Shown: positions 8,381 to 15,904 of the stretch, piece by piece | How positions within the stretch are numbered: position 1 is the first letter of the stretch | How the letters are laid out: each line of letters begins with the position of its first letter | Assembly: GCA_028282465.1 (NCBI GenBank) | Contig: JANQHX010000025.1 | Span: 1 to 41,764 of the forward strand | DNA from: Gynuella sp. | Lineage (GTDB): Bacteria > Pseudomonadota > Gammaproteobacteria > Pseudomonadales > Natronospirillaceae | Reading direction: 5' to 3' | DNA: 41,764 nt | Program-made: the position numbers and the translations under genes | Notes under the pieces: generated by a model | What the model was told of the DNA's origin: nothing | Databases searched by the model: none | What the model saw: the letters and a program-made list of their open reading frames with translations, nothing else

Positions 8381-9163
8381 TTGAACAAGGTCGTTCTAAT
8401 TTTAGTTGCGGTAACCCTACAAGCATGTTCCAGTCGCGCAGTTGTCGAGTACCAAATTCCAAGGGCAAGACTGCAACCCCCAGAAGCCCAAGGCGAACTG
8501 GCTAAATTCAACATTATATTGGGCGCCGAACCACAGACCAAACATACGGTCTCTACCCTTGAAGTTAGTGAATCTTTTTTTTCTGGGAATGTAGATACCG
8601 AATATGGTCATCAAAACAGCTTGAGTGATCATGATTCCCCAGGTAGTTTATTTACAGGCAATTTGGGTATCACCCCACGACTCGATTTATTTGTTAGATC
8701 CAGCTCTGATTCAGCACAGATGTACGGCCTTAAGTATCAATTTTTGGGAGGTGATCGCAAAGCAATTGGCACTAAAGCGTCGTTATCACTAGCTTATGGT
8801 ATACAAGAAGAATCTGACACTGCCTCAATCGAAAACAGAGATGGTGATAGTTTCAGTGGAGAGGTGAACATGGATGTAGATGTTTTCGACTCTTTGTTTA
8901 GTATAGGTAATCGACTAAACGAAAAGTCAATAATATACGCGAGTTATTATCTCAGCGAATATCGTAACTCTAGCAACATCACAGTGTCGGACAACACACT
9001 TAAGTTTAACGAAACACTGACTTCTCGCGGATTGATATTAGGAACCGAATACCGAAGAAAACAGCTATCAATCATTGCCGAAACTGGTTTTGGATCAGAC
9101 TCAACGAGCGAAGAGTCTCTAAACTATACAATATTGTCATTGAGTGCAGGATTTAACATGTGA
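8381..9163 (+). CDS. Lipoprotein with beta-barrel-like body, tandem copy 2
   Basis: Encodes 260 residues from a TTG start with AAAAGG upstream. It has a short signal ending in the lipobox TLQAC (Cys16; Ser follows at +2, so outer-membrane sorting is expected). It shares the post-lipobox block VVEYQIPRARLQPPE with copy 1 and the same order of strand-like segments (LGITPRLDLFVRSS, GLKYQFLGG, SIIYASYYLSEY). It ends in ILSLSAGFNM, again like a barrel C-terminus. The pair clearly arose by duplication and has diverged considerably. Its stop lies 19 bp from the stop of the convergent LytTR regulator gene. Function unknown. Both copies use rare start codons, which would lower translation. Confidence 0.7.
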   Translation: MNKVVLILVAVTLQACSSRAVVEYQIPRARLQPPEAQGELAKFNIILGAEPQTKHTVSTLEVSESFFSGNVDTEYGHQNSLSDHDSPGSLFTGNLGITPRLDLFVRSSSDSAQMYGLKYQFLGGDRKAIGTKASLSLAYGIQEESDTASIENRDGDSFSGEVNMDVDVFDSLFSIGNRLNEKSIIYASYYLSEYRNSSNITVSDNTLKFNETLTSRGLILGTEYRRKQLSIIAETGFGSDSTSEESLNYTILSLSAGFNM

Positions 9164-9182
9164 CAAATGGGCGCTGTTATTA

Positions 9183-9950
9183 CTACATCTGCTTAAACCG
9201 ACTAGAGTAACTGCGACTGACTGGAAGATCTTTATTATGTCCCGTTAAAGATACAATATACTTTCCAGTCATGTCCTTTTTAACAGCACTAATTTTTGAC
9301 ACATTAATAATGCTCGACCTATGAATTCGCCAAAACTGGTCTGGGTCTAATTCAACTTCTAGTTCTTTAACCGGTTTTCTGATTACTAGTTCTCTATCAA
9401 CTGTGAATACAGATGTGTATTTATCATCAGACAAAAAACAAACTACGTCATCAACAGAAACCACTTCAATCTGCTCACCATGAGAGGCTTTCACCCACTT
9501 TAAAAAACCGCCTTCAGCATTTGGTTTTGCCAAAATATTTTCAATGTCTCTTAAATTGACGACAGCGGGCTGTTCGTTCAGTCTATTGGTAATTCTTGTA
9601 ATGGTTTTCAACAGCCGGTTTTCATCAACTGGTTTCAGTAAATAATCAACAGCCTCACGCTCAAATGCTTGAACAGCGTACTCATCATATGCTGTTAAAA
9701 AAACAACGTGACACTTAGCTTGTTTCTTAACTAATTCTGATGCGACTTCTAATCCATCCTTAACTGGCATTTTAATATCTAGAAAAATAACATCCGGCTC
9801 AGCCTGATCAAACAAATCCAGGGCTTCTTGTCCATTACTCGCTGCTGCAACAACTTCCGCTTCTGGCCATAGTTCTTGAAGCAGTTTTTGTAAGTGAAAT
9901 CGAAGAATAGGCTCGTCATCCACTAGCAATATTTTAACGTTATTTGGCAT
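9183..9950 (-). CDS. LytTR-family response regulator
   Basis: Encodes 255 residues. Residues 1-120 form a receiver domain with acidic pocket Asp11-Asp12, phospho-acceptor Asp58 (VIFLDIKMP), a switch Thr in FLTAYDE and Lys in LLKPVDE. After a linker, residues from about 150 to 255 form a LytTR DNA-binding domain (VDDVVCFLSDDKYTSVF, then FWRIHRSSIINVSKI). It is the cognate regulator of the LytS-like kinase whose gene it overlaps by 11 bp. LytTR regulators of the AlgR/LytR/BtsR type bind pairs of short direct repeats upstream of a few, often adjacent, genes. Here the nearest candidates are the barrel operon itself and the tandem lipoprotein genes; I could not identify operator repeats by eye. 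Confidence 0.92.
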   Translation of the reverse strand: MPNNVKILLVDDEPILRFHLQKLLQELWPEAEVVAAASNGQEALDLFDQAEPDVIFLDIKMPVKDGLEVASELVKKQAKCHVVFLTAYDEYAVQAFEREAVDYLLKPVDENRLLKTITRITNRLNEQPAVVNLRDIENILAKPNAEGGFLKWVKASHGEQIEVVSVDDVVCFLSDDKYTSVFTVDRELVIRKPVKELEVELDPDQFWRIHRSSIINVSKISAVKKDMTGKYIVSLTGHNKDLPVSRSYSSRFKQM

Positions 9951-11010
9951 TTGCAGTCTCTTGCTTAGTAACAGGTAAAATTAATGTAGAAGTCACACCA
10001 GAATCGCTATTCTGTTTTACGGTCAAGCTGCCGCTGGTTCCATACAATACTTCTAAACGGTGATGAATATTCTTTAAGCTCAACCCGTGACCTTTACTAG
10101 AATTAAAACCTAGCCCATCGTCTACAATAGACACTGCCAACCTGTCGTTTTCCTCAGTAATGGTTAAAGATACCATTCCACCTGCTGCACTTGGCTCAAT
10201 ACCATGAATGACAGCATTTTCAACCAATGGCTGAATTAAATATGGTGGAATCATAATTGTTTTTGCTGATTCCTGAATAGCTATTTCAAAATTCAGCCGA
10301 CCTGCCATTCTAGTTTTTTGGATTTCCAAATAGGCCGACACCATTTGAATTTCTTCACTCAACTTTATATTGGTATCTCTACTGCGTTTTAGAGATATCC
10401 TAAGCATATCTGTTAGCTGGCCAAGCATCTGCTGGGCTTGCTTGGGCTGAATATCGATAAGGCTTTGAATGGTGGCTAAAGTATTAAACAGAAAGTGTGG
10501 TTCCATTTGCGACTGCATCACTTGAAGCTGTGAAGCGACCAAAGCTCTTTCTTTTTCGGATTGCTCTAACCTACTTTGCTTTAGCTCTAAGTCTTTTCTG
10601 TGAAGAATTTCTCTAGAATAGAAATAGTAATACATGAATAAACTAAAAATTAAACCGGCACTTAAGTTTCCTAAAAACTGTTTACTGTTACTCAACATAA
10701 AAGCTATTGGGTCGTCATATAAATTCAATACCAGCAATGTTGATCCGAGAATAAAACCCAGTACTAATCCAATAAAAGAAACTAAACCGCTTCGCTCACC
10801 GAATAGGTGTTCAAATGTGAATATGAAAAATATGATTGAATAACCATAACCAAAAGAATATCGAAGTTGATCAATAAAAGGGGTGTATGACACGAATGAA
10901 GCGAATAACGCAATAAGCAAACAGATCGCCGTGGTAATTAAATATACTTTCCATTGTGCTTTAACCAAAATAAGGCGTTGCTTCTTGTCTGTTTTCATTA
11001 AAAATGCCAT
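9940..11010 (-). CDS. LytS-type sensor histidine kinase (His_kinase family)
   Basis: Encodes 356 residues. There are about four transmembrane helices in residues 20-130 with only short loops, then a coiled-coil linker (about 135-165). The kinase core has the phospho-acceptor His172 in MEPHFLFNTLA, an N-box around LIQPLVENAVIHGIEP and a G-box in VDDGLGFN. With no large periplasmic domain, the membrane segments themselves probably sense a membrane-borne or small signal, as known for LytS/BtsS relatives. A second ATG at 10998 overlaps the upstream stop as TAATG and could be the true start. The gene is third in the four-gene operon barrel, barrel, kinase, regulator. The signal is unknown. Confidence 0.9.
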   Translation of the reverse strand: MAFLMKTDKKQRLILVKAQWKVYLITTAICLLIALFASFVSYTPFIDQLRYSFGYGYSIIFFIFTFEHLFGERSGLVSFIGLVLGFILGSTLLVLNLYDDPIAFMLSNSKQFLGNLSAGLIFSLFMYYYFYSREILHRKDLELKQSRLEQSEKERALVASQLQVMQSQMEPHFLFNTLATIQSLIDIQPKQAQQMLGQLTDMLRISLKRSRDTNIKLSEEIQMVSAYLEIQKTRMAGRLNFEIAIQESAKTIMIPPYLIQPLVENAVIHGIEPSAAGGMVSLTITEENDRLAVSIVDDGLGFNSSKGHGLSLKNIHHRLEVLYGTSGSLTVKQNSDSGVTSTLILPVTKQETANAK

Positions 11011-12200
11011 GTTAAACCTGTCTCTAGCCGATTATTTACAGGGATTTGATAAGCTAGGGTATTTTGGTTACCAATAAATTGATCATACTCCAATGTAATA
11101 TCTAGATGATCCCAATGAGTGAGACTTAGTTCCGCTACTAAGATATGCCCATGATCAGGTAGCAAACTAATAACTGCCATGGCAGGCTCCAATGATTCAC
11201 CCCGATAGCTTACTCTCGTAACCAATCGGTCTGAAATTAATGAGGGTTGTAATAACAAAGAAGCCGATGAACCAATATTTCCTAATAACGGCCCCGTTTG
11301 CGCCGGGCTCACAATCAGTTCTTGCCGTTGAGATTTGGCAAGTTTAATGTGTTGCGACCACTCATCCCCCGTTAAGGCAAGATCGTCATGTTGCCACTCA
11401 ACTAAGACTTCCAAGCCACTTGCTGTACTGTAATTAAACCCAAACAACCAATGACCTGGGTTAGATAGTTTTTCTTCCTTTAAAGGCTCTACTGCAATCA
11501 GCTCATTTGTTCCTGCAAGTCTATGTGCGGTTTTAGTGGCTTCGCCAACCAGTAATCCTGATCCATGTATTTCTAAGCTCTGGCCCATTACCAGTGAAAA
11601 GCTACCACCAAGCCCTGACGTTTCTTCTTGTGAAACTAACAGACCTTGCCATTCCATTGAATGGGTTAATTGATAGATTTTGGCTGCGCAGGTAGTTTGC
11701 CATTGTTTTAATAAAGAGCTTTCTGACGAAACATTATCGGAGCAAACCAAAGACTGAGTAGAAGTGGCACCATAGTATTCCAAAAGAATCATGTTAACCC
11801 CTGTGGAGAAACCTTGATCAGCTTCAGTACCAAAAATATCAATTGGGCGTACAGAATAACCAACATCCCAAGCAAGGTATTTTTTACCTATGCTTATGTC
11901 CCAATGACCAAAACTGGAGTCATACCAGGCCTGCCTTAGTTCAATTTGATCTTGTTGATCGGAACCGTCATGCAACTCTTCTTGAGTAACAACGCCATCA
12001 AGTTGGGCTATGAATTGGTTTTGCTGGAGCTCTAAGTCTACAACCTGTTCATATATATTTGGTGTTCTTTCAAAAAAAAATACCGAATCGTCATTACTAC
12101 TGGTTTGTTCGTATGAGAATCTATAACTCACATCTGTTTCAGCTAAACAGGCTCCACAGATCATGATGGCGGCGCCTGAGAGATGTGACTTAAAACGCAT
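10998..12200 (-). CDS. Outer-membrane beta-barrel (porin-like) protein of unknown function
   Basis: Encodes 400 residues with a Sec signal peptide (cleavage likely after CLA, giving a mature ETDVSYRF start). The mature protein alternates short polar and hydrophobic stretches with many aromatic residues, and ends in NRLETGLTWHF. The terminal Phe and preceding alternating pattern match an outer-membrane barrel insertion signal. A segment SIGKKYLAWDVGYSVRPIDIFG recalls porin-like DUF1302-type proteins, but I am not certain of the family. It contains two cysteines in the segment SLVCSDN and further on in QTTCAAK. The gene overlaps the Omp85-like gene upstream by 11 bp and the kinase downstream by up to 13 bp, so all four are translationally coupled. 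Confidence 0.65.
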   Translation of the reverse strand: MRFKSHLSGAAIMICGACLAETDVSYRFSYEQTSSNDDSVFFFERTPNIYEQVVDLELQQNQFIAQLDGVVTQEELHDGSDQQDQIELRQAWYDSSFGHWDISIGKKYLAWDVGYSVRPIDIFGTEADQGFSTGVNMILLEYYGATSTQSLVCSDNVSSESSLLKQWQTTCAAKIYQLTHSMEWQGLLVSQEETSGLGGSFSLVMGQSLEIHGSGLLVGEATKTAHRLAGTNELIAVEPLKEEKLSNPGHWLFGFNYSTASGLEVLVEWQHDDLALTGDEWSQHIKLAKSQRQELIVSPAQTGPLLGNIGSSASLLLQPSLISDRLVTRVSYRGESLEPAMAVISLLPDHGHILVAELSLTHWDHLDITLEYDQFIGNQNTLAYQIPVNNRLETGLTWHF

Positions 12201-13233
12201 GGTTAAAATTCACAAACAAGTTAGATTCACCGCGATCAGTGAAAGCTAAATCTACTCTCACTGCTATGGTTTGATCCGGTGGCAAGAAGAATCTCAACCC
12301 TGCACCGGATGTGAGCGCTTGATAATTGTCAGATTGAAATTCAAATTCAGCCCCTTCAACAAATGCGACACCCTTAATGGAGTTCCATACAGGAAAACGA
12401 ATCTCCTGTTGCAATGACTGAAAAGAATCAGCAACAAACCGCCCACCTTCATAGCCACGTAATTGAGAATCCCCCCCTAACTCAAAGTCCCAGATATTTC
12501 CGTCTTTGTTGCCAGCATAAAATCGAGTGGCTGACTGTATGTTCTCACTGAATGAATAAAAAGCCCTTAGTTCAGCTAAATACCCAGACGTGTTTTCCGG
12601 GTCATCTTGGTTCGCCAATTCAACAGGTGAAGAAAGATAGCTAAGCTTTCCAAAGTAGCCGGCTGTGGGAGCGAAATCATTATTACGGCTGTCATAGATT
12701 GCACCCGCACTCAGAGTGCCATAGCTAGATTCAGCTTGCTCCGGAACAGCTCTTTCGGAGCCTGTAATTTCTTGCCAATCAAACCCAGCACCTAAAAATA
12801 GACTGACATTTCCATACACTGGTTTTGCGAGTTCAGCGTTTCCATTGAAGTTGTTTCTATCTTCAATCCAAGGCTCTGCATCATTTTCATTGCTTTCATA
12901 CAGCTGAGCATAGAAGTTACTGATACTTAGGTTCAAAGTTGAGTTGGCACCGAAGAAGGCATCATCTTTAGAGCGACTGACCTCCAATGCCGTGGCATTG
13001 TCGCCTTTACCACCCAAGGTAGTGACTAGGATGTATTCATGGTACACATTAAGTGGCGGCTCAATATCCAAAATGTCGGTCTCAGGATACATAAACAAGG
13101 CACCCCCAACGATATGCCCAACTGTTGGGTCATAGGCGTATATGGGAACGACCACCTTGTTCATTGGCCCTGCCAAGGTAAAACCAGCCAACCCTAAGGT
13201 CATTGAAGTTAATAAAGGTTTAATAAGCTTCAC
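12190..13233 (-). CDS. POTRA-less Omp85/BamA-like surface antigen barrel
   Basis: Encodes 347 residues from a GTG start with an AGGGAGC site upstream. It has a Sec signal peptide (cleavage near LAG) followed directly by beta-barrel sequence. The stretch GGDSQLRGYEGGRF contains the RGY-type motif of the conserved lid loop in the bacterial surface antigen (Omp85) barrel, and the protein ends in FVNFNHAF with a terminal Phe. BamA, TamA and TpsB proteins carry POTRA domains before the barrel; none fits here because the N-terminal part is too short. Short Omp85-like barrels of this kind are known in bacteria but mostly lack assigned roles. It is the first gene of the operon that ends with the LytTR two-component pair. 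Confidence 0.72.
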   Translation of the reverse strand: MKLIKPLLTSMTLGLAGFTLAGPMNKVVVPIYAYDPTVGHIVGGALFMYPETDILDIEPPLNVYHEYILVTTLGGKGDNATALEVSRSKDDAFFGANSTLNLSISNFYAQLYESNENDAEPWIEDRNNFNGNAELAKPVYGNVSLFLGAGFDWQEITGSERAVPEQAESSYGTLSAGAIYDSRNNDFAPTAGYFGKLSYLSSPVELANQDDPENTSGYLAELRAFYSFSENIQSATRFYAGNKDGNIWDFELGGDSQLRGYEGGRFVADSFQSLQQEIRFPVWNSIKGVAFVEGAEFEFQSDNYQALTSGAGLRFFLPPDQTIAVRVDLAFTDRGESNLFVNFNHAF

Positions 13234-13422
13234 TATTTGCTCCCTGTTTCATTTAGCCTAATTATGGACATTAGCTGATGAGGCTTGTGAGCAATACGAT
13301 AAAACGTAGATAGATGGAGTAAAGTGACATTACGGTGGCCGGGTCTGTCAGTCCACTATTTATGAGGTGGGATAATTGAGCTTATTCTAAATTTTTAGCC
13401 AAGCATTGACTTAGACTGAATA

Positions 13423-13827
13423 CTATCCAGTCGCGATCATCGGGAGTTTGGTACTGCAATTGGCTACATAATTTTGAGCACTTTTTAGAGAATCGAAGAA
13501 GCAGGTGTCAACTTCGTGGAACGGACGTTGGGATCTTTCGACTATTGCAAGCTGAGCTTTATCTGTTACAACAAAGGCTTCAGACACTAAGTTGTTATCG
13601 GCCAACCACAGGTTAAGTTTTTCGATAGACCACCATACGTCATCTGTCTTGACCTGCCAGTTGGTTAAATCCACCACACTGAACCATGGCTGATCTATCA
13701 AAGGCGCAATGGTTCTAATGTATTCTTTTCTGTAGTGCTCAGCGATACCCTCATCCCAAGCTCCACTAGCAACAGATGTAGCAACATTGCCTCTCACACT
13801 AATTGAAAATGTACCGGATTCGACCAT
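13423..13827 (-). CDS. Hypothetical small cytoplasmic protein, STAS/SpoIIAA-like
   Basis: Encodes 134 residues with no signal peptide or membrane segment. The pattern of an initial beta strand (FSISVRGNVATSVASGAWD), then a helix, then WFSVVDLTNWQV and AFVVTDKAQLAIVE resembles the alternating strand-helix layout of STAS/SpoIIAA-like proteins, which often act as regulatory or lipid-binding modules. The similarity is by pattern only. It stands alone, about 190 bp from the start of the barrel operon, with its own promoter presumably at 13828 and beyond. Confidence 0.55.
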   Translation of the reverse strand: MVESGTFSISVRGNVATSVASGAWDEGIAEHYRKEYIRTIAPLIDQPWFSVVDLTNWQVKTDDVWWSIEKLNLWLADNNLVSEAFVVTDKAQLAIVERSQRPFHEVDTCFFDSLKSAQNYVANCSTKLPMIATG

Positions 13828-14211
13828 GATTTACCTATTTCTTTTTGTGGTTTAGCACTCTTCCAAGACAGTATAGGTAAGCTTATGAACTTTATGAGCG
13901 GAAGATCTCAGATCGGTATGCCATTTGATTTAAAGCAAAAACCTAAATTATTTATCACAGAAATTCACCTGAGTTATTTGAAAAATGTTCGCACTAAATC
14001 TATTAGTGATTAAATTAGTTGAATGACTAGATTGATAAGCAGAAGACACAATTAACGTACAGCAGCATAATTGCAGATTCTCTCACTAGACCAGAGTGCG
14101 GCTTTTTGTCACTGTGTGGTGCAACTCGTCAATATTAGTATTGAGCTCATTTAGCGTCTTCAGCTCAATAATTATTGCAAAATAGGCAACACAACCTTCC
14201 AAACATATCAT
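13828..14211. other. Upstream region of ilvC, possible LysR operator
   Basis: This stretch lacks a believable gene; a 62-codon frame on the minus strand (14086-14274) overlaps the ilvC promoter and has no family resemblance. There is an inverted repeat CACTAA, five bases, TTAGTG at 13992-14008. LysR regulators bind interrupted dyads with a T-N11-A core, so this could be a regulator site. It lies about 250 bp upstream of the proposed ilvC start site, rather far for IlvY, so I do not assign it. Confidence 0.3.
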
Positions 14212-14247
14212 TTCACGCCCTAAGGCCTTTTCCCTACAATGCGCCCC
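14212..14247 (+). promoter_or_regulatory. Probable ilvC promoter
   Basis: A -35-like TTCACG (14212-14217), a 17-bp spacer and a good -10 TACAAT (14235-14240) precede the GC-rich discriminator GCGCCCCC. Transcription would start near 14247, giving an 86-nt leader before the ilvC ATG. A weak -35 with a strong -10 fits a promoter that needs an activator such as IlvY. Positions were read by eye. Confidence 0.5.
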
Positions 14248-14332
14248 CATCTGGGAGTACACTGCACGCGCCAAGCATTGGGCTGTGAATCAAGCCTCTC
14301 AACTCAACCAAATAACAAGAGATTCTTAGAAG

Positions 14333-15814
14333 ATGGGTAACAACTATTTCAATACTCTGAACCTGCGTCAGCAGCTGGAGCAACTGGGCCAGTGTCGCTT
14401 TATGGACCGTGACGAATTCGCTAACGGCTGTGACTTCTTAAAAGGTAAGAAAGTCGTCATCGTGGGCTGTGGTGCACAGGGCTTGAACCAGGGTCTGAAC
14501 ATGCGTGATTCTGGTCTGGACGTATCTTACGCTCTGCGTCAGGCGGCTATCGATGAAAAGCGTCAGTCTTTCCTGAACGCTTCTGAAAATGGTTTCGTTG
14601 TTGATTCTTATGAAAAGCTGATCCCGACCGCGGATCTGGTTGTTAACCTGACTCCAGACAAGCAGCACACTAACGTTGTTGAAACTGTTATGCCTCTGAT
14701 GAAGCAAGGCGCTGCTCTGGGTTACTCCCACGGCTTCAACATTGTTGAAGAAGGCATGCAGATCCGTGAAGACATCACGGTTGTCATGACTGCTCCTAAG
14801 TGCCCAGGTACTGAAGTACGTGAAGAATACAAGCGTGGTTTCGGTGTACCGACTCTTATCGCTGTTCACCCGGAAAACGATCCTAAAGACGAAGGTTGGG
14901 ACATCGCTAAAGCATGGGCTTCCGCTACTGGTGGTGACCGTGCTGGCGTATTGGCTAGCTCTTTCGTTGCTGAAGTTAAGTCTGACCTGATGGGTGAGCA
15001 GACTATTCTATGTGGCATGCTGCAAGCCGGTTCTATCCTGTGCTATGACAAGATGGTTGCTGAAGGCGTTGACGCTGGTTACGCAAGCAAGCTGGTTCAG
15101 TACGGCTGGGAAGTTATAACTGAAGCTCTGAAGCTGGGTGGTATCACTAACATGATGGATCGTCTGGGCAATGCTGACAAGATCCGCGCGTTCGAACTGT
15201 CTGAAGAACTGAAAGACATCATGGAAGAGTTGTTCCAGAAGCACCAGGACGACATCATCACTGGTGTATTCTCAAGCACTATGATGGCTGACTGGGCTAA
15301 TAACGACGCTAACCTTCTGGGTTGGAGAGAAGAAACTGGCCAGACCGCTTTCGAAAAGTCTCCGACTTCTGACGTTGAAATCGACGAGCAAGAATTCTTC
15401 GACAACGGCATCCTGATGGTTGCTATGGTTAAAGCAGGCGTTGAGCTGGCTTTCGAAACTATGGTGGCTTCCGGCATCATCGAAGAATCTGCTTACTACG
15501 AGTCTTTGCACGAGCTGCCATTAATTGCTAACACTGTTGCTCGTAAGCGTCTGTACGAAATGAACGTTGTTATTTCTGACACAGCTGAATACGGTAACTA
15601 CCTGTTCGCTAACGCTTGCTTGCCTCTGCTGGAAGAATTTATGAAGAAAGTCGATACTTCCGTGATCGGTAAAGGTACTGGCGAGAAGTCCAACTCTGTT
15701 GATAACTTCGAACTGGTTCAGGTGAACAAAGCTATTCGTAACCACCCAGTTGAGTGGATCGGTGATGAGCTGCGTGGCTACATGACTGACATGAAGCGTA
15801 TTGTTGAAGCTTAA
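14333..15814 (+). CDS. ilvC: Ketol-acid reductoisomerase, class II (NADP+)
   Basis: Encodes 493 residues, the length of the long class II enzymes of enterobacteria, in which the C-terminal helical domain is duplicated within one chain. The N-terminus [19 protein letters not shown] is nearly the same as in E. coli IlvC. The Rossmann motif is GCGAQG (residues 45-50). The enzyme converts 2-acetolactate and 2-aceto-2-hydroxybutyrate to dihydroxy acids for valine, isoleucine, leucine and pantothenate. Codon choice is strongly biased (CTG, GAA, GCT, GGT, CGT dominate), unlike neighbouring genes, as expected for a highly expressed gene. It stands as a single-gene unit with its own promoter and terminator. 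Its usual partner regulator gene ilvY is 10.6 kb away. Confidence 0.97.
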   Translation: MGNNYFNTLNLRQQLEQLGQCRFMDRDEFANGCDFLKGKKVVIVGCGAQGLNQGLNMRDSGLDVSYALRQAAIDEKRQSFLNASENGFVVDSYEKLIPTADLVVNLTPDKQHTNVVETVMPLMKQGAALGYSHGFNIVEEGMQIREDITVVMTAPKCPGTEVREEYKRGFGVPTLIAVHPENDPKDEGWDIAKAWASATGGDRAGVLASSFVAEVKSDLMGEQTILCGMLQAGSILCYDKMVAEGVDAGYASKLVQYGWEVITEALKLGGITNMMDRLGNADKIRAFELSEELKDIMEELFQKHQDDIITGVFSSTMMADWANNDANLLGWREETGQTAFEKSPTSDVEIDEQEFFDNGILMVAMVKAGVELAFETMVASGIIEESAYYESLHELPLIANTVARKRLYEMNVVISDTAEYGNYLFANACLPLLEEFMKKVDTSVIGKGTGEKSNSVDNFELVQVNKAIRNHPVEWIGDELRGYMTDMKRIVEA

Positions 15815-15840
15815 TTTTTAATTAGCTTTATACAGAAGTG

Positions 15841-15874
15841 AAAAAGCCCGGCTGGTTTCAGTCGGGCTTTTTTT
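15841..15874 (+). terminator. Intrinsic terminator of ilvC
   Basis: The stem AGCCCGGCT pairs with AGTCGGGCT (one G-T pair) around loop GGTTTC, followed by a run of seven T. The A-run before the stem makes it usable on the minus strand as well, where the convergent TSP3 lipoprotein gene ends at 15905. Confidence 0.9.
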
Positions 15875-15904
15875 GTGCATGAGAATTCAGACTAAGTATT
15901 CCAA

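Noticed and set aside
14086-14274. 62-codon minus-strand frame upstream of ilvC
   Set aside because: It overlaps the proposed ilvC promoter, lacks a ribosome-binding site and matches no family.
14438-15745. Several 70-140 codon minus-strand frames across ilvC
   Set aside because: Strong codon bias of ilvC leaves the opposite strand open; ilvC is full length and conserved, so these are not genes.
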